A stretch of 43,685 nt of DNA, from NCBI GenBank assembly GCA_937920235.1, contig CALGUK010000009.1, positions 1 through 43,685 of the forward strand, given 5' to 3'. The DNA is from an uncultured Clostridia bacterium. GTDB lineage: Bacteria; Bacillota; Clostridia; Oscillospirales; Acutalibacteraceae. Below are positions 26,483-34,485 of the stretch, piece after piece (positions within the stretch are counted from its first letter, which is position 1; each line of letters starts with the position of its first letter). The notes beneath the pieces are model-generated. The model did no database searches, was not told where the DNA came from, and saw only the letters and a program-made list of their open reading frames with translations. A program made the position numbers and the translations under genes.

Positions 26483-27484
26483 TTACCCATTATATAACGA
26501 TAAAATTGATTTGCTTTTGTCAATAATCATATTTTTTAGTTCTTTAGGAGATTTGACTTTCACCTTATCTCCGTATTGCATAACCCAGGAAGCAAGACCG
26601 TCAGTAACAGCGACATCTGTCTTTGCAAGAAAATGATTTTCATCAAATGGCTTCATAAAACATTTTTCTCCGAATTTATCAATAAAATCCTCTATCATAG
26701 AATTATTACAAATAAGTTCAATCGGTTTTATATCACCGGAAAACATAGAAAGATGCTTTTTGCTGTAATCCGCTGTATCAAATACATTTCGGTACGGTGA
26801 TACTTCGGAAAAATGACGGGAATAGATATCTAAAATTTTCACGTTTTTAAGACGATCAATTCTGAGATGAATTAGATTATCATATTTACTGTAATTACCG
26901 ATAAGATAATAGTGATCATTAGACCATATTAATGCATACGGATTTATTATCATCGTTTTTTCTTCATATCGGGCAGTTTTTCCGTCAACAATTTTCCTTC
27001 TTCTGTATGTGACCTCAACTTGCTTTCTGGTAGAGATTGCAGAACTTAAAATATCAATAATGATAAACAGATTTTCATTGGCACATTTATTTCTGTTATC
27101 AATATAAACCTGTTTTTCAATTCTCTTATATTGATATTCGCTTGCAAAAGAAGAAAACTTTTTAATAAGAAGTTTAGTTTTCTTTGCCGATATAAAATCA
27201 GCTGATTGAACAGCATCGATAAGAAGTCTCAGCTCAGCCGGTTCAAAATAATACGGAGTCATAAAATATCCGCGCGGAGATTGTGAATTTATAATTTCAT
27301 AACCGTATTTATTAAGACATTCAATACAGTCATAAACCGTTTTTCTTTCACACTCAATTCCGTAATCATCACGGAGATATTCCATAATTTTTGTTGCGGA
27401 TATGGGGTGCTCCTCATCGGATTTACGCGAAAGAATATCAATAATGTAAAGTAATCTGAGTTTTTGTACTGATGGATTTTTCAT
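26483..27484 (-). CDS. WYL-domain transcriptional regulator
   Basis: The 333-residue protein has an N-terminal helix-turn-helix (KLRLLYIIDILSRKS, then ISATKIMEYLRDDYGIECERKTVYDCIECL) and a C-terminal WYL-type ligand-sensing region (NPYALIWSNDHYYLIGNYSKYDNLIHLRIDRL). This is the YafY-like architecture, with a final WCX-like segment. It starts 5 bases after the glycoside hydrolase stop, so it is translationally coupled to it and may regulate that gene or sense a related sugar. Effector unknown. Confidence 0.85.
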   Translation of the reverse strand: MKNPSVQKLRLLYIIDILSRKSDEEHPISATKIMEYLRDDYGIECERKTVYDCIECLNKYGYEIINSQSPRGYFMTPYYFEPAELRLLIDAVQSADFISAKKTKLLIKKFSSFASEYQYKRIEKQVYIDNRNKCANENLFIIIDILSSAISTRKQVEVTYRRRKIVDGKTARYEEKTMIINPYALIWSNDHYYLIGNYSKYDNLIHLRIDRLKNVKILDIYSRHFSEVSPYRNVFDTADYSKKHLSMFSGDIKPIELICNNSMIEDFIDKFGEKCFMKPFDENHFLAKTDVAVTDGLASWVMQYGDKVKVKSPKELKNMIIDKSKSILSLYNG

Positions 27485-27489
27485 ATAAC

Positions 27490-29238
27490 TTACAGAGTCA
27501 ATTTATTATTGATATCAATAATAACATTTTCATCAACCTTAATATGTTCACGGTCATAAGTAAGAATTCCGTTAACCTCGTTTTCAACATCACTTACCTG
27601 AGTATAAACCGTTGCACTGAGTCCTCTCTTAACAAGCGGAATAACCTGTGTCTCGTGCAGAAGCTTATATGCTTTTGAAAGACTCTCTTTTGTACGGAAC
27701 ATCATATAGCCGAAGCTTTTGGACTCATCCCAGGTATGGCCTCTGTCAATATGGCTGTATCCGCCGTATTCGGTAATTGCAAAGATTCGTCCGTCGTTTC
27801 TTCTTGGGTTGATAGGAGCGATGTATCTGTGCATACTGTTAAGATCGCCCGCTCCCTGGTCGTGCCATCCGCTTGCGTGATCAACAATACGTGTCGGGTC
27901 AAATTTTTTGATATTATCGGTAATTCTGACAGAGTCAAACTGTCCCCATCCTTCATTGAACGGAACCCAACAGGAAATACAGGTGTGATTATAAAGCTGG
28001 TTGAGCATTTCATTGAGTTCACGCTCAAATTCATCACGCCATAATTTTTCACCACGTTTAAATGCCTTATATTTATTATCTTTAACGTGAATTGCAAAGA
28101 GAGGCAATGCACCTGCAAGAAGCTGTCCGATATATTCACCGCCACTGACCATATCTTGCCATACAAGCATTCCGAGACGGTCGCAGTGATAATACCATCT
28201 GTCAAGTTCAACCTTAATATGTTTACGAAGCATATTAAAGCCAAGTCTCTTCATTGTTTCAATATCATATATCATTGCCTCATCTGTAGGCGGAGTCATA
28301 CCGCCGTCTGACCAATATCCCTGGTCAAGCAAGCCTTTCTGAAAATAAGGCTTATTGTTAAGAAGAAATCTCGGATAGCCCTTTTCGTCCTTACCGACAG
28401 AATATTTTCTCATACCTACATAGCTCTTGACAGTATCAATAATTTCACCGTTCTTGATAAGTTCAATCTTAAGGTCATAAAGGAACGGATTTTCCGGTGA
28501 CCAGAGCTTAACTTCACTAAATTTAATAACATCATCCGTTGAGATATTATTTTCAGAAACAACGCTTTCTCCGTCATACACGGTTACTTTAACAGAGCAA
28601 TCATTATCGTTGACGTAAGTCTTTAATGAAAGCGTATTATTATCGATATCCGGTGTCATTCTCAATTTAAGAATATGGCAGGGATTAACAGCCTCAAGCC
28701 AGACGCTCTGCCATATTCCAGATGTAGCAACATACCAGAAGCCGTGCGTGTCATTGACCTGCTTACCTCTTTGCTGCCATCCGCTTTCAGTCGGGTCATA
28801 AACACTTACAACAAGCTCATTGTCGCCGTCTTTAAGTAATCTTGTGATATCAATTGAGAAGGTTGCATATCCGCCTCTGTGACTTCCTGCGAGTTCTTTA
28901 TTGACATACACATTACATTCCCAGTCAACAGCGGCAAAATTGAGGATAATATTCTTCCCTTTCATACTGTCGGGTACAGTAAAACTTTTTTTGTACCAGA
29001 GCTTCTGGTTGGGTTTTAACGGCTTTTCTACTCCGGAAAGCATTGATTCGACAGCATAAGGAACAACAATTTCCCCATCAAAATTTTCAACCCATTCAAC
29101 ATCTTTATCAACAATAGCATAATCATAAACGCCATTCATTGACATCCAGTTTTCTCGTTTCATCTGCGGACGGGGATATTCAGGCAACGGATTGTTCCTG
29201 TCAATCTTATCTGTCCATCGAGTTTTCATAAATCCCAT
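27490..29238 (-). CDS. glycoside hydrolase family 2 protein
   Basis: The 582-residue protein has the GH2 order: N-terminal sugar-binding jelly roll (LWYKKSFTVP, NFAAVDWECNVYVN, HRGGYATFSIDIT), an immunoglobulin-like middle and a TIM barrel. The probable acid/base is Glu429 in FNEGWGQ and the nucleophile Glu490 in ITEYGG. There is no signal peptide, so it acts in the cytoplasm on an imported oligosaccharide. Substrate (galactoside, glucuronide, mannoside or arabinoside) cannot be told. An in-frame ATG at 29259 precedes the GGAGG; the ATG at 29238, 8 bases behind GGAGG, is the likelier start. In operon with a WYL regulator. Confidence 0.88.
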   Translation of the reverse strand: MGFMKTRWTDKIDRNNPLPEYPRPQMKRENWMSMNGVYDYAIVDKDVEWVENFDGEIVVPYAVESMLSGVEKPLKPNQKLWYKKSFTVPDSMKGKNIILNFAAVDWECNVYVNKELAGSHRGGYATFSIDITRLLKDGDNELVVSVYDPTESGWQQRGKQVNDTHGFWYVATSGIWQSVWLEAVNPCHILKLRMTPDIDNNTLSLKTYVNDNDCSVKVTVYDGESVVSENNISTDDVIKFSEVKLWSPENPFLYDLKIELIKNGEIIDTVKSYVGMRKYSVGKDEKGYPRFLLNNKPYFQKGLLDQGYWSDGGMTPPTDEAMIYDIETMKRLGFNMLRKHIKVELDRWYYHCDRLGMLVWQDMVSGGEYIGQLLAGALPLFAIHVKDNKYKAFKRGEKLWRDEFERELNEMLNQLYNHTCISCWVPFNEGWGQFDSVRITDNIKKFDPTRIVDHASGWHDQGAGDLNSMHRYIAPINPRRNDGRIFAITEYGGYSHIDRGHTWDESKSFGYMMFRTKESLSKAYKLLHETQVIPLVKRGLSATVYTQVSDVENEVNGILTYDREHIKVDENVIIDINNKLTL

Positions 29239-29290
29239 AATTTTTACCTCCAACTTCATATAAAGCCTTCTTAGGCATAATATTATATAT

Positions 29291-29319
29291 ATTTTAATAC
29301 ATAATAGCGAGTTTGTCTA
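29291..29319 (-). promoter_or_regulatory. candidate promoter of the GH2-WYL operon
   Basis: TAGACA (29319-29314), 17 bases, TAAAAT (29296-29291) on the - strand. It is back to back with the tRNA-Leu promoter, whose -35 begins at 29320. Confidence 0.5.
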
Positions 29320-29348
29320 TTGAATTTTTAAAATTTCTTTGTTATAAT
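29320..29348 (+). promoter_or_regulatory. tRNA-Leu promoter
   Basis: TTGAAT (29320-29325), 17 bases, TATAAT (29343-29348) with extended TGT, 12 bases before the tRNA. Confidence 0.85.
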
Positions 29349-29360
29349 AAAAAAGAAATC

Positions 29361-29445
29361 GCGGGTATGGTGGAATTGGCAGACACGCAAGATTTAGGAT
29401 CTTGTGCCGAGAGGTGTACAGGTTCGACCCCTGCTACCCGCACCA
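29361..29445 (+). tRNA. tRNA-Leu (anticodon UAG)
   Basis: The acceptor stem GCGGGTA / TACCCGC closes a class II tRNA. The anticodon arm CAAGA-TTTAGGA-TCTTG gives anticodon TAG (codon CUA and other CUN). A long variable arm follows, the T arm carries GGTTCGACCCC, and the 3' CCA (29443-29445) is encoded. Confidence 0.97.
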
Positions 29446-29452
29446 AAAAAAG

Positions 29453-29491
29453 ACGAGTCCAAACTAAAACAGTACGGGCTCGTTTCTTTTT
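29453..29491 (+). terminator. terminator of tRNA-Leu
   Basis: Stem ACGAGTCC (29453-29460) / GGGCTCGT (29476-29483) with one G-U pair and a T-rich tail that runs to the end of the convergent gene at 29490. Confidence 0.8.
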
Positions 29492-29969
29492 ATATATTCA
29501 CTTCTTTTTTAAGTTTATCAACAAGTCTTTCAAAATTTTTAAAAGCATGTTTTCCATCATCAGCTTTTCGTGAACACAGTATTATTGGTTTAAGTTTAGC
29601 ATATAAATTAACGAGATGAATTCCTGATAACTCTAATAGTACACTAAAATCATAAATGTTATTATTAACACCAACTGCAAAGTGTTCACACCTTGCTATT
29701 AAAGGTCTATATTCGTTATAAATTTCTGTAAACTCTATACTGTCATCCATACACTCTACAATATCAAAAATTTCCTTACTATCAATTTTAACAAGATTAT
29801 CCAAAACTTGTTCCTGCAATGTTTGATACGCATAAATTGTAGCTTCTTTCCTCTGTCTTTCAAGACAAAGTTTGTTATATTTTTTTGATTGAGTTAATCC
29901 AACAGCAGCAAACACAGTCGCTACTAAAGATATAAGAACTGACACAATCGATACAACATCGTTAATCAT
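29490..29969 (-). CDS. DUF4760-like membrane-anchored protein of unknown function
   Basis: I recognise no function. The 159-residue protein has one N-terminal transmembrane helix (about residues 5-25, VVSIVSVLISLVATVFAAVGL) and then a mostly helical cytoplasmic part. The pattern RCEHFAVGVNNNIYDFSVLLELSG with a later YAKLKPII resembles DUF4760 proteins. A GTG at 29981 is open in frame, but the ATG at 29969 follows GAGG by 7 bases and is preferred. It overlaps the upstream SHOCT gene by 8 bases (ATGATTAA), so the two are co-translated and probably work together at the membrane. Confidence 0.65.
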   Translation of the reverse strand: MINDVVSIVSVLISLVATVFAAVGLTQSKKYNKLCLERQRKEATIYAYQTLQEQVLDNLVKIDSKEIFDIVECMDDSIEFTEIYNEYRPLIARCEHFAVGVNNNIYDFSVLLELSGIHLVNLYAKLKPIILCSRKADDGKHAFKNFERLVDKLKKEVNI

Positions 29970-30597
29970 TGATTTCCTCACTAGTTTCTGTTAGATTTAA
30001 AATTTGTTTCTTTTTTATATCAAATTCTGCTTGTGTAATTATATTTTCATCAAGTAAATCTCTCAGTTTTAACAACTTTTCTGCATAATTATCATTAATT
30101 GATGTAGTATTTCTTTGAAGATTATTTTTCTCAACAATTTTTTGTTTATATTTTTTTAACACTAACTGACCAATAATTATAACACTAATACAATAAACAA
30201 TAAATATTACGCCCTCAAGTCGCAAAGAGATTGCTTCTCTATCATCAGTTAAATAAAAAAATCCTGTAGCAATTGATAAAAGAGCAATAACAGTTAGACA
30301 AGCTGATAACGTTTGAAAGATTAAAGCTAAATCTAATCTTTTATCTATAATAAATAAAATTGTTGATGCTATTCCAAGTAAGCAACAAGCAAACAATATT
30401 AAATATAATAATTCATTATTATACAAATCTTCAGCTATTTCTATAATTGACTCACAGGCTATGTCATGATAATCAAAACTTAACCAATCAGCATCTATCC
30501 ACGAATAAAACTCATAATTGAAAACATTTAAAAATAATAACATTAAAACCATAATGCAACTTAGCCCAGATAAGACCAATCTTATAACTTTTTTCAT
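29962..30597 (-). CDS. four-helix membrane protein with C-terminal SHOCT domain
   Basis: The 211-residue protein has four predicted transmembrane helices, near residues 5-25, 62-84, 90-115 and 128-150. A charged cytoplasmic tail ends in a SHOCT-type motif (KLLKLRDLLDENIITQAEFDIKKKQIL, residues about 172-198). SHOCT domains are short oligomerisation or partner-binding modules on many unrelated proteins, so no function follows from it. AAGGAG lies 8 bases before the ATG. Upstream lies a long structured leader with its own promoter and terminator; downstream the DUF4760-like gene overlaps it. Possible roles include envelope stress or defence accessory proteins; this is speculation. Confidence 0.7.
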   Translation of the reverse strand: MKKVIRLVLSGLSCIMVLMLLFLNVFNYEFYSWIDADWLSFDYHDIACESIIEIAEDLYNNELLYLILFACCLLGIASTILFIIDKRLDLALIFQTLSACLTVIALLSIATGFFYLTDDREAISLRLEGVIFIVYCISVIIIGQLVLKKYKQKIVEKNNLQRNTTSINDNYAEKLLKLRDLLDENIITQAEFDIKKKQILNLTETSEEIND

Positions 30598-30616
30598 TTT
30601 TTCTTCTCCTTTTTAC

Positions 30617-30648
30617 AATAAAAAATGCGCCCACCGAAGCAGACGCAT
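30617..30648 (-). terminator. intrinsic terminator ahead of the SHOCT gene
   Basis: On the - strand ATGCGTCT (30648-30641) pairs with GGGCGCAT (30632-30625) around GCTTCGGT, followed by TTTTTTATTG. It ends the structured RNA that starts near 30826. A weaker possible hairpin (GCGACT / AGTTTGC) with its own T6 lies just before it. Confidence 0.8.
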
Positions 30649-30826
30649 AAAAAACGCAAACTCCGATAGTCGCCAAACTAACTTTATGTGAATAGGTGTA
30701 ACCACAATAACATAAAAGGAATCTGCATTTTTATCAAATTCATTAATGTTATTGTGATTAAAAATAGGCATAAAAATTCCGAAAATAAAAAATACACCTA
30801 ATTTCACATTATTCAGTTAGTTTGGC
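30620..30826 (-). ncRNA. structured small RNA or attenuator leader, previously unrecognised by me
   Basis: A promoter at 30833-30861 predicts transcription starting at about 30826, and a terminator ends it at about 30620, giving an RNA of about 205 nt. The first 12 bases (GCCAAACTAACT) pair perfectly with 30683-30672. Inside, 30809-30793 pairs with 30700-30686 (15 bp with a two-base bulge), and 30758-30746 pairs with 30713-30701 (13 bp with one G-U). The arms are nested, with a 34-base internal loop on the 5' side and a 32-base apical loop. The exact fit of helix 1 to the predicted +1 argues for a functional RNA rather than a chance palindrome. It could be a cis-regulator of the SHOCT/DUF4760 pair or a free small RNA. 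A 64-codon frame across it is not convincing. A foldback transposon relic is the main alternative. Confidence 0.6.
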
Positions 30827-30832
30827 ATTTTC

Positions 30833-30861
30833 ATTGTAACATAGAAAATTTGAAAAATCAA
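30833..30861 (-). promoter_or_regulatory. promoter of the structured RNA / SHOCT-DUF4760 unit
   Basis: TTGATT (30861-30856), 17 bases, TACAAT (30838-30833) with an extended TGT on the - strand. The predicted start coincides with the outer base of the foldback. Confidence 0.75.
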
Positions 30862-30874
30862 GAAATTCTTTAAA

Positions 30875-30924
30875 TACCTCCGTCAAAATCTTCGAATTTG
30901 CCACATCCCTTTGACAAGGGAAAC
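30875..30924. repeat. possible degenerate short interspersed repeat
   Basis: Contains TGCCACATCCCTTTGACAAG and a CCCTT/AAGGG hairpin at 30907-30920. It resembles the TGCCACCTCCCT segment at 39468-39491 and looks like a decayed copy of the same small palindromic repeat. Confidence 0.4.
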
Positions 30925-30939
30925 TTAAGTCTGTACTAC

Positions 30940-30968
30940 TTGAAATACAAATCATTTGGTGATACAAT
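30940..30968 (+). promoter_or_regulatory. promoter of the capA-like gene
   Basis: TTGAAA (30940-30945), 17 bases, TACAAT (30963-30968), 33 bases before the start codon. Confidence 0.8.
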
Positions 30969-31001
30969 AATTATAGAATATTTGAAAGGCTTCGTGTTTC
31001 T

Positions 31002-32165
31002 ATGAAAAAATCTACTTCATTAGTTTTTACTGGTGATATTGGTTTTGACCGATATATGTACGGTAAATGGGATGATGAAAATTTAATATCACAGGAAATT
31101 CTCGAATTTCTTCATAGTGCTGACCACGTCATAACAAATATTGAAGGTCCTGTTGCCGTTGCAGAACAAAACACAACTCAAAGCGGAGTTCAACAGTTGT
31201 TACATACCATTGACCCGAAAGCTGTAAAAGTGCTCAATAATATGAAATCGGATATATGGAATATCTGTAATAATCACATTATGGATGCGGGCGCTTACGG
31301 TATTGAAAGCACATTAAAGATTGCAAATGAAAACGGCGTACAGACAATCGGTGCGGGAACGAATATCGACGAAGCAAGAAAGCCCGTAATTCTCAATGAA
31401 GCAGGCGGAATCGGTATGTTTGGTGTCGGTTATCAAAGAGCTTGCAGAAAAGCCGATGTTGATAAACCGGGTTGTTACAGTTGGAGTGACCTTGACGAAA
31501 TTCAAAAATCTATTGACGAGATAAAAAAGACTTGTCGTTGGTGTATTGTGGTTGCTCACGCCGGCGAAGAATTTACTCCACTGCCCTCCCCTTATACTCG
31601 TGAACGATATCATAAGTATCTTGAAATGGGAGCAGACATTGTTGTTGCACATCATCCGCATGTACCGATGAATTATGAAACTGTTGGCGATAAAATTATT
31701 TTCTATTCCCTTGGTAATTTTATTTTTGATACTGATTATCAACGTTCCCAGTTCAATACCGATATCGGTTTGATTGTTAAACTGAATTTTACAGAAAATG
31801 AGTTTACTTATGAGCCGATGGGACTTAAAATCGTTCGTGGACAGGAAAGAATTATTAAAGATGAGCTGCCGCGCATATTTGTTGACGTTCAAGAGGACGA
31901 ATATAACCTTTTGGCTCCCCTTTCGGCTAAAATGCTTATTGCGGCAACAAAGCGTCAGATGACCTATTTAGAGCCGGAAGAATTCAAGGGTGCATCTGAA
32001 GAAAAATGGAAAGAGCATTTTGCTGAACCATTGCGAACAGGACGCGTACCGGGTGAAACATTAGACTTTTATATTATTTGCCCATTAGCCGAAAAAGCAG
32101 AAGAAGGCAAATGGAAAGAAAGCAAATTAGAAGATGTTAAAAACTATATTTTAGAGCAGATGTAA
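31002..32165 (+). CDS. CapA/YwtB-family metallophosphatase-like protein
   Basis: The 387-residue protein has the capsule-biosynthesis CapA fold of the calcineurin-like phosphoesterases: FTGDIGFDR at the start, TNIEGPVA, NICNNHIMDAG, VVAHAGEE and HHPHVP as metal-binding motifs, and FYSLGNFIFD. Family members take part in poly-gamma-glutamate export or other cell-surface polymers. Here there is no capB/capC neighbour, no signal peptide and no membrane anchor, so the substrate is unknown and the protein may be cytoplasmic. It has a monocistronic layout with its own promoter and a strong terminator. The ribosome binding site is weak. Confidence 0.85.
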   Translation: MKKSTSLVFTGDIGFDRYMYGKWDDENLISQEILEFLHSADHVITNIEGPVAVAEQNTTQSGVQQLLHTIDPKAVKVLNNMKSDIWNICNNHIMDAGAYGIESTLKIANENGVQTIGAGTNIDEARKPVILNEAGGIGMFGVGYQRACRKADVDKPGCYSWSDLDEIQKSIDEIKKTCRWCIVVAHAGEEFTPLPSPYTRERYHKYLEMGADIVVAHHPHVPMNYETVGDKIIFYSLGNFIFDTDYQRSQFNTDIGLIVKLNFTENEFTYEPMGLKIVRGQERIIKDELPRIFVDVQEDEYNLLAPLSAKMLIAATKRQMTYLEPEEFKGASEEKWKEHFAEPLRTGRVPGETLDFYIICPLAEKAEEGKWKESKLEDVKNYILEQM

Positions 32166-32170
32166 TAATT

Positions 32171-32201
32171 AAAGGATTGGCGTTAAACCAATCCTTTTTT
32201 T
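32171..32201. terminator. terminator between the capA-like and amidase genes
   Basis: Perfect 10-bp stem AAAGGATTGG / CCAATCCTTT (32171-32180, 32188-32197) with a 7-base loop and T-tail. The convergent amidase stop lies within the tail. Confidence 0.92.
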
Positions 32202-32685
32202 ACCAAGTATTAACTTTTTCAATATGAATCGGTTTTAATGAATTATATCTGTAGCTGTTAAGTCTTCGCATATAGGAATCAACTGTATGAGCACAAATCA
32301 ATATTTCACCATCTGTATCAAATCCTGTTACAACAAGAGTATGATATAATCTTTGTCCGTTACTTAAAAAGATTATATCACCAATCTGAATTTCACTTAA
32401 ATTTACATTTCTGCCCACAGGACCAACACTCTCATTGGTGGTAAGAAATCTGTATAAAAATTCAACACCTGACCAGGCGGCTGCACGGTCATTGGGCGAA
32501 ATATAATACCAACCTACATCTTTTGTGTAATTCATTACTCCTGCACCTGCATAAATACATTGTGAGGCAAAATTCGTGCAATCCCCACCTATTCTGTGAA
32601 AATCGAAATATTGCGGATTTCGTGACAATGCCCACCTTTTTGCATATTCGACTACACTGTTTCTGTTATAATCAAAGCTCCTCAT
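32200..32685 (-). CDS. amidase-domain (Amidase_6) cysteine hydrolase, short
   Basis: The 161-residue protein fits the putative amidase domain PF12671: YAKRWALSRNPQYFDF, then GGDCTNFASQCIYAGAG with the likely nucleophile Cys36, and YHTLVVTG with the probable catalytic His. The family belongs to the NlpC/P60-like papain fold and usually forms the end of larger secreted proteins. Here the domain stands alone and lacks a signal peptide, so it may act inside the cell or be released on lysis. The ATG lies directly behind a terminator-like hairpin that contains its ribosome binding site. Confidence 0.82.
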   Translation of the reverse strand: MRSFDYNRNSVVEYAKRWALSRNPQYFDFHRIGGDCTNFASQCIYAGAGVMNYTKDVGWYYISPNDRAAAWSGVEFLYRFLTTNESVGPVGRNVNLSEIQIGDIIFLSNGQRLYHTLVVTGFDTDGEILICAHTVDSYMRRLNSYRYNSLKPIHIEKVNTW

Positions 32686-32723
32686 AAAAAATCACCCTAT
32701 ACAGTTTATGTACAGGATGATTT
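32685..32723 (-). terminator. terminator/attenuator after agcS overlapping the amidase ribosome binding site
   Basis: On the - strand a 15-bp stem (32723-32709 with 32703-32689, two wobble pairs) with a 5-base loop is followed by T5-6 and at once by the amidase ATG. The 3' arm holds GGGTGA, the only visible ribosome binding site. Confidence 0.75.
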
Positions 32724-32730
32724 ATATGTA

Positions 32731-34131
32731 CTAATTCCAATAATCTGTTTTATCGGGTAAATCAATATTTTTTGATTTGAAAGCAGGAGTAAGTCCGTCC
32801 TTTCGTTGATTTTCATAATCCTTTAACGCTCTTAAAGCATATTTACCGAGATACAAGATTACCGGCATATTTATAATTGTCATAGCTCCCATTGTTACAT
32901 CGGCAATTCCCCATAACAAATCAGCACTCAACCCTGCTCCTATAAAAATAATCAAAGATGCAATGATATAATAAGCTCTCATGAAGGTTTTTCCAGGCAT
33001 TTTGCCGAAAATAAAGAAAATAGCCTTATCAACATAATAAAGATTTCCGACAAGAGTTGTAAAAGCAAAAAGGATCATAGCAACCGTAATAAAAACAGGA
33101 CCGACAACACCGAGCGTCTCGGTCAACGCGGCCTGGACATAAGGAGCACCCGAAAGTTCTTCGCTCGGTTTAATGCCTGAACTCATACACATAAATGCGG
33201 TTGCAGAGCAGATAATGACAGTATCTATGAAAACAGAAAGAACCTGAACAAGACCTTGTTTAACAGGATGTTCAACCTGAGCAGAAGCCGATGCATTTGG
33301 TGCAGAGCCAACACCTGCCTCATTACTGAAAAGTCCGCGTTTTATACCGAAAATAACACAGGAACCACTGAATCCGCCAAAAATAGCTTTAAAATCAAAA
33401 GCTTCGCTGAAGATGGTTTCAAAAATTCCCGGGAGCGTTCTGATATTCATCAGCACTATAACAAGAGCTATAAGAATATATGCAATCCCCATAAAAGGAA
33501 CGAGAGTGCTTGTTACTTTAAGCATTCGTTTTCCGCCGCCAAAAAGACAAAATCCTACAAGAACGGCAACTATAAAACCGATAATCCATGGAGTAAGTTT
33601 AGGGTTATAAAAACCGTATCCGGAAAAAGTTGACTGAAGATTATATGAGGCAAGCATATTGAATCCGAATGCGTATGTAATTATAATCAAGATTGAAAAC
33701 ACAACTGCAAGCGGACGACATTTCAAAGCTGTCTCGATATAATATGCAGGTCCTCCGTAGCTACCGTCCTCACCTTTTCTCTTATAAATCTGTGCAAGTG
33801 TGCTTTCAATAAAGGCTGAAGCACTGCCGACTATAGCAATAACCCACATCCAGAATACAGAACCGAAGCCGCCAAGACATAAAGCAGTTGAAACACCGAT
33901 AATGTTACCTGTACCGACACGTGATGCCGTTGATACCATAAGTGCCTGAAATGATGAAACACCGTCTCCGTCCTTTGGCTTTTCCATGACAGCACGGAAT
34001 TGCTCCTTTAATAATCTGAATTGGACAAATTTTGTACGGAGTGTAAAATACAATCCCCCAAAAACAAGTATAATAATAAGAATATAACTGTATAATGCAT
34101 CATTAATGCTGTTAATTATCTGTTCAAACAT
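32731..34131 (-). CDS. sodium:alanine symporter (AGCS family)
   Basis: The 466-residue integral membrane protein, with about 10-11 hydrophobic helices, imports alanine or glycine with Na+. AGCS signatures are GLYFTLRTKFVQFRLL at the N-terminus, STASRVGTGNIIGVSTAL, and the long GLFSNEAGVGSAPNASASA loop. AAGGGG precedes the ATG. The promoter is perfect consensus. Relatives are often annotated alsT or agcS; substrate preference cannot be fixed here. Confidence 0.92.
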   Translation of the reverse strand: MFEQIINSINDALYSYILIIILVFGGLYFTLRTKFVQFRLLKEQFRAVMEKPKDGDGVSSFQALMVSTASRVGTGNIIGVSTALCLGGFGSVFWMWVIAIVGSASAFIESTLAQIYKRKGEDGSYGGPAYYIETALKCRPLAVVFSILIIITYAFGFNMLASYNLQSTFSGYGFYNPKLTPWIIGFIVAVLVGFCLFGGGKRMLKVTSTLVPFMGIAYILIALVIVLMNIRTLPGIFETIFSEAFDFKAIFGGFSGSCVIFGIKRGLFSNEAGVGSAPNASASAQVEHPVKQGLVQVLSVFIDTVIICSATAFMCMSSGIKPSEELSGAPYVQAALTETLGVVGPVFITVAMILFAFTTLVGNLYYVDKAIFFIFGKMPGKTFMRAYYIIASLIIFIGAGLSADLLWGIADVTMGAMTIINMPVILYLGKYALRALKDYENQRKDGLTPAFKSKNIDLPDKTDYWN

Positions 34132-34159
34132 ACAATACCCCTTATTTTTTAATGGTAAA

Positions 34160-34188
34160 ATTATATATTATGAGCTTAAAAATGTCAA
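34160..34188 (-). promoter_or_regulatory. sodium:alanine symporter promoter
   Basis: TTGACA (34188-34183), 17 bases, TATAAT (34165-34160) on the - strand: perfect consensus, 28 bases before the start codon. Confidence 0.9.
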
Positions 34189-34255
34189 ATTGCTAAAAGA
34201 TACAAGTTAAAATTGATACGTTTTTATTCCGTAAGATACGTTTGAGTTATATAAT

Positions 34256-34294
34256 AAAAAGAGAAACACAACAAATTGTTGTGTTTCTCTTTTT
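34256..34294. terminator. long bidirectional hairpin terminator without an obvious gene
   Basis: A 17-bp perfect stem (34256-34272 with 34278-34294), A-rich on the left and ending in T5. The nearest transcript entering it on the - strand would come from tRNA-Ser; no gene ends here on the + strand. The surrounding 34295-34449 holds a small GCGGG/CCCGC hairpin near 34346 and AGTGAA-type short repeats near 34419-34437, and nothing coding. Confidence 0.75.
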
Positions 34295-34449
34295 GTGTTT
34301 ACAGCTTAAAATGGCAACAACTTAAAAATACTTTTACAATCAGGTGCGGGTGTCCCGCCCTAACTTATTCACTATTCCTTCTTACCTATTAATTCGCCAA
34401 AAATCGACCCGAAGATTAGTGAAGAGTGAATAGTGAAGAAGTAAAAAGT

Positions 34450-34485
34450 AAAATCGACGAACTTCTGTCGAAATTCGTCGATTTT
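34450..34485 (-). terminator. terminator of tRNA-Ser
   Basis: A 12-bp stem AAAATCGACGAA / TTCGTCGATTTT (34450-34461, 34474-34485) that begins right after the tRNA CCA and ends in TTTTAC on the - strand. Confidence 0.85.

Noticed and set aside
30613..30807. 64-codon open frame on the - strand
   Set aside because: It begins at a GTG without a ribosome binding site, runs through the nested RNA helices and uses the intrinsic terminator as its last codons. A structured RNA explains the region better.
29446..34485. The block between tRNA-Leu and tRNA-Ser as one integrated island
   Set aside because: No integrase in the block and no duplicated tRNA 3' sequence long enough to mark ends. Only weak repeats near tRNA-Ser were found.
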